From Casuarina equisetifolia (lineage: Eukaryota; Streptophyta; Magnoliopsida; Fagales; Casuarinaceae), in NCBI GenBank assembly GCA_028551475.1, contig CM052356.1:9575884-9639883 (forward strand): a stretch of DNA of 64,000 nucleotides, read 5' to 3'. Positions 49,122-61,300 of this stretch are shown here, in pieces. The number at the start of each line of letters is the position of its first letter. Position 1 is the stretch's first letter. The notes under the pieces were generated by a model. The model was not told the origin of the DNA, ran no database searches, and was given only the letters and a program-made list of their open reading frames with translations. The position numbers were made by a program, and so were the translations under genes.

Positions 49122-49309
49122 CTTCTACCCTAATGTTTATTATTGGTATATATTTTAATGATATTAGAATATATAAACATTTTGATGATAAGAAAAAATG
49201 GATATTATAATATCATAATATTATAATCATTTTGTTAGAATATATTTGATTATTTATGGGTCTTATAAGAAAAATAATGTTAAAATTGTATGTATGAAAT
49301 TAGGTTAGC

Positions 49310-52300
49310 ATAAGTCTAGTTTGTAAGTTAGACCCAGTCCAAATTGTGTAACCTAGTCCAAAGAGGTGAACCCAATCTAAAATGTGTGACCCAAGTGCAG
49401 AATGCAACTCAAGCCTAAAGTGCGACCCAAGCCTAAAGCGCGACCTAAGCCTATAGTGCGACCCAAGTTCAGAGTGCGACTTAGTGTGCGACCCAAGTCT
49501 AAAAGGCATGACATGCGACCAACTTAAGCGCCTATGACCTAGAACCCGACCCGCGTTGACACTGTGACTTCACCAGTAAAATTGGATGTCCATTTTACCT
49601 TCGATCAAGGCATAAAATAACTTATTGGAAAGTTAATGAAGAGAAGAAGATTTCTATAAAGAAAAATTGAAAACCCACTGCTCAGAGAGGATCAATTTGA
49701 AGAAATTATGAAATTCTTCGAGTTTTAACCTTAATTGCTCAAAAGTGAAATTGAAAGCAAATTAGAGGGTTTCTGAAGATGATTTCAAAGTGCTTTTGTA
49801 AGGAGGAAGATTCTTTATTAATATGTGAAGGACCCATTAAGTTTAGTTTCAAGATTGAAAAGAATTGAGCAAAATTTAAGGGAGAACCTAGTAACCCGTT
49901 TTTAAGGTCCATGAAGTTTCGATTATGTAACTTAAGTTATTGATCAAACGAAGTCATTTTAGAGTTCAATTTTGAATGTCTTTAAACCAGAACAAAGAAG
50001 CAAACTCAGTCTCAACTCTTTGCCTCTCCCAAGGTGCAACCCAATCTAGAGTGAATAACCTAAGCCTAGAGTGTGACCCAAGCCTAGAACGTGACCTAGG
50101 CCCATAATGCGACCTAGGTCCAGAGTGCGACACAATGTGTAACCCAACTCCAAAAGGCGTGACATGCGACCAACTTAAGTACCTACAACTTAGAACCTGA
50201 CCCACAATGATGCCGTGACTTTGTTGGTAAAATTAGCCACCCATTTCACTTCTGATCAAGGTGTAAAATAGCTTGTTGGAAAGCTAATGAAAAGAAGAAA
50301 AATCAAAGACGCACTGCTCAGAAAGTATCAATTAGAAGAAATTGTGAAGTTCTTCAAGTTCTCACACTAATTGCTCAAAAGTGAAATTCGAAGCAAATTA
50401 AAGAATTTTTTAAGACGATTTCAAAAGGCTTTTGTAAGGAAGAAAATTCTCTATCAATATGTGAATGACCCATGAAATTTAGTTTCAAGATTGAAGAGAA
50501 TTGAGCAAGACTTAAGGGAAAATCCAGTAACCTGCTTTTAAGGTTCGCGAAGTTTCAATTATGTAACTTAAGTTATTGATCAAATGAAGTCATTTTATAG
50601 TCTAATTTTAAACGTCTTTAAGCTAGAACAAAGAATCAAGCTTAGTCTCAACTCTCTGCCTTTCCAAAGAGGTTCAACCTAGTCTAGAGTGTGTGACCCA
50701 AGACACACCCGGGCCCAAAGTGTGACCCTAGCCCAGAGCACACTCAGGTCCATAGTGTGACCCAAGTCCAAAGTACGATCCAGTGCGTGACCTAGGTCCA
50801 AAAGGCGTAATATGCGACCAATTTAAGCATATGTGACCTAGAACTCGACCCACAGTGACGCTGTGACTTCGCTGGTAAAATTGGTCACCCATTCTACCTC
50901 CAATCAAGGTACAAAATAGCTCATTGGAAAGTTAATGAAGATAAGAAGATTTCTGTGAAGAAAAATCGAAGACCCATTGCTCAAAATGGATCGATTTGAA
51001 AAAATAGTAAAATTTTTTGAGTTTTAACCCTAACTCCTGAAAAGTGGAATTGGAAGCATATTAAAAGGTTTCTAAAGATGATTTCAAAGAGTTTTTGTAA
51101 GGAAGAAGATTCTCTATCAATATGTGAAGGACCCACAAAGTTTAGTTTCAAGATTGAAGAGAATTGAGTAAGATTTGAGAGAAAACCTAGTAACCCATTT
51201 TTAAAGTCTACGAAGCTCTAATTATGTAACTTAAGTTGTTGATTAAACGAAGTCATTTTACAGCCCAATTTTGAATGTCTTTAAGCCAGAACAAAGAAGC
51301 AAACTCAGTCTCAACTCTCTGCCTCTCCAAAGATGTGCAATCTAGTCCAAAATATGTGACTTAGGCCCCAAGTGTGACCCCAAGTCCAAAGTGCGACTTA
51401 ACGCCAAAATGCGACCTAAGCCCATAGTGCGACCCAAGTCTATAATGTGACCTAAGTCCAAAAGGCGTGACATTTGACCAACTTAAGCACTTACGACCTA
51501 GAACACAACCTACAATGACACTGTGACTTTGCTAGTAAAACTGGCTGCCCATTTCACTTCTGATCAAGACACAAAATAGCTCATTGGAAAGCTAATAAAG
51601 AAAATAAGATTTCTATGAAGAAAAATTGAAGACCCATTAGTCAAAAAGGATCAATTTGAAGAAATTGTGAAGTTCTTTAAGTTTTAGCATTAACTTCTTA
51701 AAAGTGAAATTAGAAGTAGATTAGAGAATTTTTTAAGACGATTTCAAATAACTTTTGTAAAGAAGAAGATTTTTTATCAATATATGAAAGACCTACAAAG
51801 TTTAGTTTCAAGATTGAAGAGAATTGAAATGTCTTTAAGCCAAAATAAAGATGTAAGCTCAATCTCAACTCTCTGCCTTTCCAAAAAGGTGCAACCCAAT
51901 TCAAAGTGTGTGACCCAAACCCAGAGTGCGACCCAAGCCCATAATGTGACCCAAGCCCAAAGCACAACCTATGCCCATAGTGCGACCTAGGTCTAGAGTG
52001 TTACCCGGTGCATGACCTAGGTCCAAAAGGTGTGACATTCAACCAACTTAAGCGCCTATGACCCAAAACCTGACCTGTTATGACACTGTGACTTCACTGA
52101 TAAAATTAGTTGCCTATTTCACCTTCAATCAAGGTACAAAATAGCTCGTTTGAAAGCTAATGAAGAGAAGAAGATTTCTGTAGAGAAAAATTGAAGACCT
52201 ACTGCTTAGAGAGGATCAATTTGAAGAAATTATGAAGTTTTTCAAGTTCTAACCTTAACTCCTCAAAAGTGAAATTAGAAGCAGATTAAAGGGTTTTTAA

Positions 52301-53760
52301 AGACGATTTCAAAGAACTTTTGTAAGGAAGAAGATTCTTTATCAATATGTCAAGGACTCACAAAGTTTAGTTTCAAGATTGAAGAGAATTGAGCAAGATT
52401 TAAAGGAGAACCCAATAACCTATTTTTAAGGTCTACGAAACTCCAATTATGTAACTTAAGTTACTGATCAAATGAAATCATTTTAGAGCTCAATTTTGAA
52501 TGTTTTTAAGCTAGAACAAAGAAGCAAGCTCAATCTAAACACTCTACCTCTCCAAAGAGGTGCAACCTAGTCTAGAATGTGTGACCCAAGCCTAGAATGT
52601 GACCTAGGCCTAAAATGCGACCCAAGCTAAGAATGCGACCTTGGCCCAAAGTTTAACGTAGGCCCATAGTGCGACCTAGGTCTAAAGTGCTATCCAGTGT
52701 GCAACCCAAGTCCAAAAGGCATGACATTCGTCCAAATTAAGCATTTGCGACCCAGAACCCGACTGGCAATGACACTATGACTTTGCTAGTAAAATTAACT
52801 GCCCATTTCACTTCCGATCAAGGCAAAAAATAACTCGTTTGCAAGCTAATGAAGAGAAGAAGATTTTTGTGAAGAAAAATCGAAGACCCATTGCTCAAAA
52901 AGGATCGATTTGAAGAAATTGTGAAGTTCTTTGAGTTCTAGTTCTAACTCCTCAAAAGTAAAATTAGAAGCATATTAGAAAGTTTATAAAGATGATTTCA
53001 AAGGGCTTTTGTAAGGAAGAAGATTCTCTATCAATATGTAAAGGACTCATGAAGTTTAGTTTTAAAATTGAAGAGAATTGAGCAAGATTTAAGGGAGAAC
53101 CTAGTAACCCATTTTTAAGATCCACAAAGCTCCAATTATGTAACTTAAGTTATTGATCAAACGAAGTCATTTTAGGGCCTAATTTTAAATGTTTTAAGCT
53201 AGAACAAAGAAGTAATCTCAGTCTCAACTCTCTGCCTCTCTAACAGCTCAAAATCCAGTCACTATTAACTCAGAACGGGAAGAAAATCAAAAGTCAGAAC
53301 GGCTAGTTTCTAAAGTTAATAAGGTGCATTTTTCATGTCTATTTAGCTCAAAAGTGAAATTAGAAGCATATTAGAGAGTTTATGAAGATGATTTCAAAGG
53401 GATTTTGTAAAAAAAGAAGATTCTCTATCAATATGTAAAGGACCCACGAAGTTTAGTTTTAAGATTGAAGAAAATTGAGCCAAATTTAAAGGAGAACCTA
53501 TTAACCCATTTTTAAGGTTCACAAAGCTTCAATTATGTAACTTAAGTAACTGATCAAATGAAGTCATTTTGGGGGCCCAATTTTGAATGTCTTTAAGCCA
53601 TAACAAAGAAGTAATCTCATCTCAACTCTCTGCCTCTCTAACAGCTCAAAATCCAGTCACTATTAGCTCAAAACGGGAAGAAAATTAGAAGTCAGAATAA
53701 CTAGTTTTTAAAGTTAATGAGGTGCATTTTTCATGTCTATTTAGCTAAAAAAATGAGAAC
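49310..53760. repeat. Macrosatellite, about 650-bp units with 18-bp subrepeats
   Basis: Six long units and one short one. The anchor AAAATA(A/G)CT(T/C)-TTGGAAAG recurs near 49612, 50265, 50912, 51573, 52137 and 52830, giving spacings of about 650, 650, 660, 565 and 690. A second anchor, CTCTCTGCCTCTCC, recurs near 50016, 50664, 51317, 51868, 52540, 53230 and 53623. Each long unit contains a tract of imperfect 18-bp repeats of the form GTGCGACCCAAGCCCATA. It encodes LGSH-type hexapeptides on minus and TQAHS-type ones on +, in broken frames. Then comes a shared block with CTCAAAAGTGAAATT, TGTAAGGAAGAAGATTCT and TATGTAACTTAAGTTATTGAT. The last unit lacks the 18-bp tract. Divergence between units is about 10-20 percent by eye. 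No sustained coding frame. Confidence 0.88.
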
Positions 53761-54434
53761 AAATCAATGTTAGACTTGCTCAGATTTGCAAAAACAAAAA
53801 TCTATTTGAGAAGCTAAATATACAACTTGTGAAGTTTAAGTTGAAGAGAAATCTCATAGAAGTTCTTTTACTTCATTACTCTTTAAGTTTACTTGAGATT
53901 TCTATTTGTATATATGCTAATTAGATTCTGAATATTGTTTGGAACATATAGTTGGTTGTAAATTTAAAACTTTAACTTTGCTATTATTTGGGGGTTTCGT
54001 GATTAGGACTTGATTATCTAAATTGCTATCATTAGAAAGCCCTTAGCTTAGAAATCTCACATATACATTTCATATCTTAAGGGAATTACTTCAGTTTGTA
54101 ATAAGTTTGAGAAACTTTGACTTGTTGATATGTATTGAGACACATATTATAATTGTGATCCTTGATGTAAGGATTGTTTAACTCTTTAAGGAGTTGGAAA
54201 GTGTAGGAGAAAGTTTCTCCTAGCTTTATAGTAAAATGGACTTCAACCGGTTATGTTGAAAGAGAAAATGGTGGAAGTAGGTGAAAAAGAGCCGACCCCC
54301 ATGTAAACTTGTGTCTCATTTCTCTTGTGTTTTATTATTTTTGATTGCAAAAGGTGATTGAACATCAATTAGAAGTGAATTTTTAAAAGAGAAACCTAAT
54401 TTACCCCCTTCTTAAGTTTCTATAGGACCCAACA
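53761..54434 (+). mobile_element. LTR-like 3' end, possibly a Maximus/SIRE-type Copia solo LTR
   Basis: Ends TTTACCCCCTTCTTAAG then TATAGGACCCAACA. This resembles the usual close of SIRE-type Copia LTRs (a C-rich block, AGGACC, CAACA). No primer-binding site follows, so if it is an LTR it is solo. A TGTTAGAATATA at 49233 would make a matching left end and would place the macrosatellite inside a very large LTR. However, the 5 bp on each side (CATTT, CTTAT) do not match. Confidence 0.35.
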
Positions 54435-54439
54435 CTTAT

Positions 54440-55600
54440 TAACCTCTTTCCAAGACTAAGACTCATTCACCAGGGCATTTAGAAGAGGATGCTACCTTTT
54501 CAATTTCACTTTTTTTTTCCAAGATTCAAACTCCATGTAAAGTTTAGAGAAATCCTTTCCAACCATTAAGTCCCTAGAATCACATGGGCTCCCTTAAGTG
54601 AAGTAACAAGAAATCAACTTGCATTAGAACACCTTAAAGGAAAATCTATATTTTCTTATAGAATTCATCACTAGTCAATATATCTTCATTAGCAATAGTA
54701 AATTAAAACCTCCACATTGTTAGGAATTAAACCCAATCTTTTGGCTAAGCAATCATTTAGAAAATTATGTATGCTATTATAGTCAATCAAGTTTTTTTTT
54801 AGTTTCCAACCTTTTATAACCTACATGGTATACAAAGCATTGATACCATAAATGGCATTAAGCAAGATTTGTAAAGTTTCCTCTGTGACTTCTCAAGCTA
54901 ACTGGATTGTAACTTCTTAATGTGGCTCATCTTCTTCCACTTCCTCTTAACTCAATTCTTAAGAAGGAAAAACTTTTTACAAAGATGTTCAGGAACAAAC
55001 CTTTCATTGTAATTAAAATAAAGCCCCTTGCTGTGGCATTTTGTTGTCTTGGACAAAATCCTTCTAATTAGTAATTTCACTCTATTTCTCTAAGCAAAAA
55101 GGAGTTGAATGGTTTTTTTAAGGTGTTAAAAGTATTATTCCTTCTAGCTTAAGCCTTTAATTTTTTAAGTCTCACCAAAACTAACCACTAAAGTGAGTGA
55201 TATTAGTATGCTCACTTGTATATCAAACCATACTACATCCTTGAGGCTACTTATAAAACAACTTATTTGTCACTATTGAGTGAGCTTTACCCACCCTTAG
55301 AAAGAGATGGGTGAAATGATTCTAATAGTCCTTTATGGTCTTTATTTATCATCACTTGGTTAGATCTCCAAAGAAGTCCTAAAATCTAGTTAGCCCGTAA
55401 TGTTCAAACAGTTTTTTCATGAATTGGTTTCATGTTATTTACCCATTTGCTCATTCCTCTTTACAGATTTGGAACCAAATTTGTGCATTACTATTAAGAT
55501 CCCAAGAAAGCAACACTGTCTTCTCATCCTCACAATGTTGTGATAACTAAATAATTGGTTGGCACAACAAACCGAACCCATGTGCTCTTCCTTTCTTCCT
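54440..55600 (-). pseudogene. Ty3/gypsy gag-protease remnant, reverse strand
   Basis: On the minus strand, broken pieces follow the order knuckle-protease. A CHSKGLYFNYNERFVPEHLC-like stretch (CCHC knuckle debris) lies near 54960-55050. It is followed by LNAIYGINALYTM and a decayed protease block with IHNFLNDCLAKRLGL near 54735-54790, where the catalytic DSG is no longer intact. A GLNGW-like block leads towards 54440. RT and RNase H follow on the same strand only at 43.06-41.75 kb, so the two remnants are probably one element split by later insertions. Confidence 0.6.
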
Positions 55601-56119
55601 TCCCTTTCATAACATCAACAATTGAGTTTCATGTTATGAAAGTGAACACCTCTACTTGCTATCCATGAAGTGTTGTTGAGATTTTCCACTCTAAATAAGT
55701 ATCCACTAAAAGTTTCTTCCTTCTCTTACTAAAGGCTCAAACCCATGTTGTTAATTTTCTTGTGAAGATCTAGTGGTAACCTTTATGTGGCCTCCATGGG
55801 TCTCATTGAATTGTAACTAGCTATTGTAGCCGCACATCATCACAAAAACAAAGATGTATAACACTTGTTTTTTCCTATTGTTAAGATAAGAAATGAATGT
55901 TAATAATAAGGTTGAAAAATAACTTAAAGATGCTTTCTTTAGAGGGAATATAGTAATTTTTCAAAAGTAATGTTTTTATAAAAGTCTACCCCTTATAAAA
56001 AGACCACTTTCCCTTATACACCAAATGACCATGACTAAGTTGTAAAACAACATGATAGAAAAACTTAGTAGTAATACAAAGCATGCTTTGACCCTACTAA
56101 ACACATTTACAATTAATCT
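55601..56119. other. AT-rich spacer, no feature recognised
   Basis: Likely more debris of the reverse-strand gypsy element (its gag or leader), but I cannot align any part to a known domain. Confidence 0.3.
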
Positions 56120-56445
56120 TCTTGTAAGGGGTAAAGATAACGCTACTAATAAAGCCAATGGTCTTAGCATCCGGGATCGATGTGGGACAATCTCCAACAC
56201 CCCCTACACATGCAACCCATTAGGGACAAATGTGGAAACACAATCACGTGGCGTAGACGGTAATTACGGCAGGGACCAACTGGGGGGAAGGGTCATCATC
56301 AAGACCACCCGAGAGCAAACTTGCTCTAATACCATATAAGAAGCGAGCCTAATCCCCTTAAAAGACCTTGTAAGGGGTAGGGATAGCGCTACTAATAAAG
56401 TCAATGATCTTAGCATTCGGGACAGATGTGGGATAGTCTCCAACA
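56120..56445 (-). mobile_element. Second TRIM/SMART-like element, one LTR truncated
   Basis: Reading on minus: a 111-bp LTR (56445-56335, TGTTGGAGACTATCCCACATC...CTTATA), then a primer-binding site TGGTATTAGAGC (56334-56323), an internal domain with no coding capacity to 56200 ending in GGGGG, then a second LTR starting TGTTGGAGATTGTCCCACATC at 56199. That copy aligns with the first for about 80 bp and loses similarity near 56120. The TGTTGGA...TCCCACAT start resembles the LTR of the 37-kb TRIM array, but the rest differs. Confidence 0.7.
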
Positions 56446-56738
56446 ATTGGAAGGTTGGTCACTTGAAGGACCAACTTATGTGTGAAGAAGAGGGCAACAT
56501 TAAAGGCCCCTCTCATAGAGGAAGTTAGCTAAAGAATAAGTTCAAAGGCTCTCTTCATTAATAGGATAGCCTAGAGATAGTTAAGTGATTGACAACATCA
56601 AAGGCTCACACATGGTTAATGTGCAAAACCTAGGCAATGGCTCTTATGGGGGTTCTTTTGTTTTGGGAAGGAGTTATACATGAGTTAAGTGTCTAATCCA
56701 ACCGTAGTATCAGAGGGGAGGGCTAGTCGAGGGGGAGT

Positions 56739-57120
56739 ATCTTTGAGATGTTAGGTTTTTTTCAAAAATCATTGGAAGGGTGTTATTCCCGAACAGGCTC
56801 ATGGGGGGAAATAAGTTAGGATCTTGTGTGGGTGTTCGTGGGCTAAAATCTGTCCATGTACACTTTCTTGCGGAATAATGCAACCTTATGTATGTCCTTA
56901 TTAGGCCCACAAGAAAGGTTAGGCGTGGCTCAAACTGGTCTAGCCTCCCTGGAGGTTAGGCATCGCGTGGGTTTTTCACATCTGGCCCGTGACGCTCTCT
57001 TATGTCGTCCTTTACATGCTTTCCATCTCGGGATTTAACTTGCTCTTTCACTGCTTGCTCTATGACTCGGGTTTCACCCGGATTAAGACACAATAATACC
57101 GTTACATTTGGTATCAGAGC
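56739..57120 (+). mobile_element. Candidate LTR followed by an iMet primer-binding site
   Basis: TGGTATCAGAGC at 57109-57120 follows a possible LTR end (GTTACA, 57106). Upstream a purine tract GAGGGGGAG at about 56730-56738 is followed by TATCTTTGAGATG. A polypurine tract before and a primer-binding site after the same segment would again suggest a shared LTR between two units, but I cannot find a second LTR copy. Confidence 0.35.
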
Positions 57121-57510
57121 AGGTCTCCGATCTGTGGTTTGAATCCCGGTGTTGGTGATACATTTGGGGATTTCCTTAAGGGGTAGCCAGGAGTGGCGTG
57201 AGGCCAGGCCCAAGGGGTCTCGGGTGGGGTCCCAACCGAGAGGTTGGGCAACGGAGTGTGGTGGAAGGGGTCATACCACAGGGCAATTCTGTCTTTTGGT
57301 TAAGTGGTTCCCTCGTTACAAACACCTTGTCATCTTTACTAATAGAACTCTAATTAGGTAGATAGGCGATGCTCACCATCCCGCCGTTCAGCTTGCTTAT
57401 CGGGGTCACAAGGCTCTACTCGAGGAGGAAGGTGTATCCCAAGAAATATAAAGAGCATTAAACAAATCAAAAGTGATTCTTCCATTACTAAGTGCCGAAC
57501 ACGCCGCACT

Positions 57511-57511
<1 letters not shown>

Positions 57512-57551
<40 letters not shown>
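57512..57551. repeat. (CT)20 microsatellite
   Basis: Uninterrupted CT dinucleotide run of about 40 bp, 760 bp upstream of the ATP sulfurylase start. Confidence 0.97.
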
Positions 57552-57554
<3 letters not shown>

Positions 57555-58314
57555 ATTATGAAGTCCAAGAACCCATAGGCCTCAGTTTCCAATCATGAAG
57601 CCGCAAGATGCTTTTGAACCCTTTGGCACCTCAGACCTGGGAAATGCCAGCTCTGAATCTGGATGGTAAAAGCGGCTACATTCTTTTACATTCACATCTT
57701 GTATTTTGGTTTCAGCATGTTTAAGTTGAAGCGAAGACAAAATGATATGATCGAAGATTGACATCTAGTCAAAGAGAGATGGGAAAAATAACATGAATAT
57801 GGTACAATTATGAAGCCTGACGAATGGCCAATATAAACCGACCAATCAACCTCCATAGGAGTATGAAATCTAACTGGTTCATAGCGGGTCCTGAATTATA
57901 ATGCTGCAACGCCCCGCCGACTTCATCATGACACGTCCGAGAAACTGTTGTTTAAGGCGGCGCAAGTGTACGGCGTTGAAGTGGTTGTAAATCGCTGGCA
58001 ACCGAGTATTGCCGGTTTGTGGTGCCAGGGCCTGCCATTAGAATCAAGCCTTGCTTTCAGCATTGTAGCCCTTGAGCTCCCGAGCACTGGTCCCCAACGT
58101 TGTTATATAGACTCGCAGCCAGCTACTGTCCACAAATGGATAGAAGGCAGGAAGCTTAAACAAACGAGTGATTTTCGCTGCTCTTTCTTGGCTTTTCCCG
58201 CAGGATGTGCCATAAATTTAAAGGTGAAGCTGCTTCTTCACACATTAGTCGGATCTCTTTATGACTTCGAAGCCCCTATTCTCTAGACCGGATCCCCGAA
58301 AGACTTCCACAAAC
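57552..58314 (+). promoter_or_regulatory. Upstream region of ATP sulfurylase
   Basis: No gene supported. The open frame 57948-58286 has no domain and probably overlaps the promoter and leader. TTATATAG at about 58100 is a weak TATA candidate. Confidence 0.35.
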
Positions 58315-61300
58315 ATGTCTCTGACCATTAAATTACACATCACTAACCACCTTAACCTCAAGCTGGGAACCATCAACCGAAGTTCTTGCATAAATTACAA
58401 CACCAGGATTCGGCCCAATCCGATTTACTATTCCAACCCATTGATCTCCACCCTTTACAAACCTACAATGCATGTGTCTTCTTCGTCCTCGGGTTCGATT
58501 AGGAGCTCTCTGATCGAGCCAGATGGTGGGGCCCTGGTGGACCTTGTGGTGCCGGAAAGCGAACGAGCGAAGAAGATGTCGGAGGCGGAGGCATTGCCGA
58601 AGGTACGCCTCACCAAGATTGACATCGAGTGGGTGCATGTAATCAGCGAGGGGTGGGCGAGCCCGTTGAGAGGGTTCATGAGAGAGAGCGAATATTTGCA
58701 GAGTTTGCATTTCAATTGCTTGAGAGTGAAAGATGGATCCGTGGTGAACATGTCGCTTCCCATTGTTCTGGCCATTGACGACGAGACCAAGGAGAGAATT
58801 GGGTCATCTCCCTCCGTGGCGTTGGTTGGACCCAACGGAGATTTGGTCGGTATCCTTCGGAGGTTAGTCGTTTTCAGTACGAGATTATGCGTTAACTAAA
58901 TAATATTTTGGGTCTTTGATTTTAGTATTGAAGGAATTGTTTTCCTTATTAACTGAACATGGGAATTGATGAGAGCATGTTTTTGACACTATGCATGTTA
59001 GTTTGGCATTTCAAGAGAAGATTGTTAGGTATTGCAATAGAAAATAAACAGAATTTCGTCATCGTCGGTCAAAGGGTGTCTTCCAGATTGCAAAATTAGG
59101 ATAGTTTATTTTATTTCTGACGTTGTAGTTTTTTTTTTTTTTCTTCACCTTTCTTATTCGCTTGCAGCGGTATATCCGCATGTTGTTGTCTCACAGAAAC
59201 TCTTTCCCTCATATAGTTAGTCCTTGGCCGAACTTTTTATGCGTTTTGAGTTGCCAGAGTCCAGTGGATCTACAAATGTATTCAAATCTTGAATGAATAT
59301 GTGGGTGGAGATGATACCAAAAGTTCGTAAATGGACTTTTGCTCTGTAATAATTTAATGATGATTGTCAGTTCAATGTTGGTTCTGTCTTATTCTTCGAA
59401 ATCAACTCTTCCAGGCGCAAGGCATGATGTCTAACGAGTTTGGTTGGGTTTTTAGGGAAAAAAAAGAAAGACTTAAACTGGTTATCCTTTTTAACTTCTC
59501 TCTATCCCTTGTATTCTGCTTGCGCGAGTATGGACCACATGGGTTTGACCGGCTAAGCAAGCATGGATTTTTGTATTTGGATGATAGTATTAAGACGCTG
59601 GTCTATAATGTGTAACTGGAAGTACAAACGTGTACCTAGCTTAGTTTATTGACTGTTAACTTAAGCATTATTAGTTGTTAATTCTTCTGCAGTATTGAGA
59701 TATTCAAGCATCACAAGGAAGAAAGAATAGCTAGAACTTGGGGTACAACTGCTCCAGGATTGCCATACGTCGAGGAGGTTATTACACCAGCTGGAAATTG
59801 GCTGGTTGGTGGAGATTTGGAAGTTCTGAGTCCCATCAAATATAATGATGGGCTTGACCACTACAGGCTCTCACCCAAAAAACTCCGGGAGGAATTCGAT
59901 AGGCGTCAGGCTGATGCAGTTTTTGCCTTCCAATTGAGGAACCCTGTGCACAATGGACATGCATTGTTGATGAATGATACACGCAGGAGACTTTTGGATA
60001 TGGGCTACAAGAATCCAATTTTATTGCTGCATCCTTTGGGAGGTTTCACAAAGGCAGATGATGTGCCCCTGGATGTTCGGATGGAGCAGCATAGCAAGGT
60101 TTTTCACATGGCACTTTGCATATGAGATTTAACTTAATATTTGGCAGGTGCACTACCATTAAAGTGTCATCTTTCTGCTTCCTTCAATATGACTGCAATG
60201 AATCTAACGGCCATTTCATGGCGTATAGCTTTTTATGAAATAAACTCAACCAAAACTAAAAAAAAATCATTCAATTATTTCAGTAACTGTTCACTTTCTG
60301 GAATTCCATCATCATTTTGGTGACAGGGTAATTTTTGCATGTCCAACTTGTGTATCGGTGTCCTCCATAAATTTAAGTTTAATCATTATTTTATGCTCAG
60401 GTTCTTGAGGATGGAGTTCTTGACCCTGAGACTACCATCGTATCCATATTCCCATCACCTATGCATTATGCTGGTCCAACTGAAGTACAGTGGCATGCCA
60501 AAGCACGGATAAATGCAGGCGCCAATTTTTATATTGTTGGTCGTGATCCTGCAGGTATGGGTCACCCAACCGAGAATAGGGATTTATATGATCCTGATCA
60601 TGGGAAAAAGGTGCTAAGCATGGCTCCTGGCCTGGAGAAGTTAAATATTTTGCCATTCCGGGTAAGTAACATTATGTGTTGCTTTTTCATTATGTTACCC
60701 TTTATCTGCAGTTTGATGCCTTTTTGGCTTCAAAACTCTTGTATATATAGAGGGTTGGTTATCAAATAAGGATATCTTGATTGTCTAATTGTTTTTTTTA
60801 TCCCAATACGGGTATTAGTTATCAAAGTCCTTGAATGATGTTAGACGCTGTCTTGTGGAGCTTCCAGTTAGCAATCCCAAAAGTTTCTATAGGTGGTCTT
60901 TGCCTGGCTTTCTACCTCTTTCATGCCTTCTTTCAGTTTCACTATAATTAAACGTTTTACCCATCAAGTTATTTGAAAGATGCAAAGTGCTGTACACATT
61001 AGGCAAAGGGGGTATGAAGCAACTCTGAGGCCTTTAGAGTATGATTTTGTCCATCTCAATGTAGAGCATGCAGATAAATTCTTGACCAAATCGCATTGCC
61101 AACAGGGAAGCTCTGCATATTCTTCTAATCGCATCTGGACTCTGTATACAATAACCCAAGTGCGTGTAGCTTCTCCTTAGGGTGCTGATGCTGGGTTCTG
61201 TGATATGAGAGACTAAGTGACTCTCATATGCATCGTTAAACCTTATTTCTTCCTTGCAAACTGCAGGTGGCAGCATATGACACGGTGGAAAAGAAGATGG

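Larger units (their letters stand above)
43060..49126 (+). mobile_element. Complete gag-only LTR retrotransposon (TR-GAG type, Athila-like)
   Basis: The 6057-bp element 43065-49121 has 1291-bp LTRs at both ends. It is flanked by the target-site duplication CTTCT (43060-43064 and 49122-49126). After a 6-bp spacer the 5' LTR is followed by TGGCGCCGTTGCCGGGGA (44362-44379), the tRNA-Asp type primer-binding site common in Athila/Tat gypsy elements. A polypurine-like GTTTGGGGGTTT precedes the 3' LTR. The only large frame is gag (44565-46211); 1.6 kb of non-coding sequence follows and no protease, RT, RNase H or integrase is present. It must rely on pol from a relative. I see only two LTR-LTR differences by eye, so it is recent. 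Confidence 0.93.

Noticed and set aside
51710..51990. Frames with LGSH or TQAHS peptide repeats
   Set aside because: Products of the 18-bp satellite period, broken by stops in most units.
49310..53760. CRISPR-like array
   Set aside because: Repeats are long, diverged and without unique spacers; a plant satellite explains them.
57109..57155. Possible tRNA gene (GGTATCAGAGC followed by GGTTTGAATCCCGG)
   Set aside because: No cloverleaf or acceptor stem; the first part is the iMet primer-binding site of a retroelement.
57948..58286. 112-codon frame upstream of ATP sulfurylase
   Set aside because: No family match and it overlaps the expected promoter and leader.
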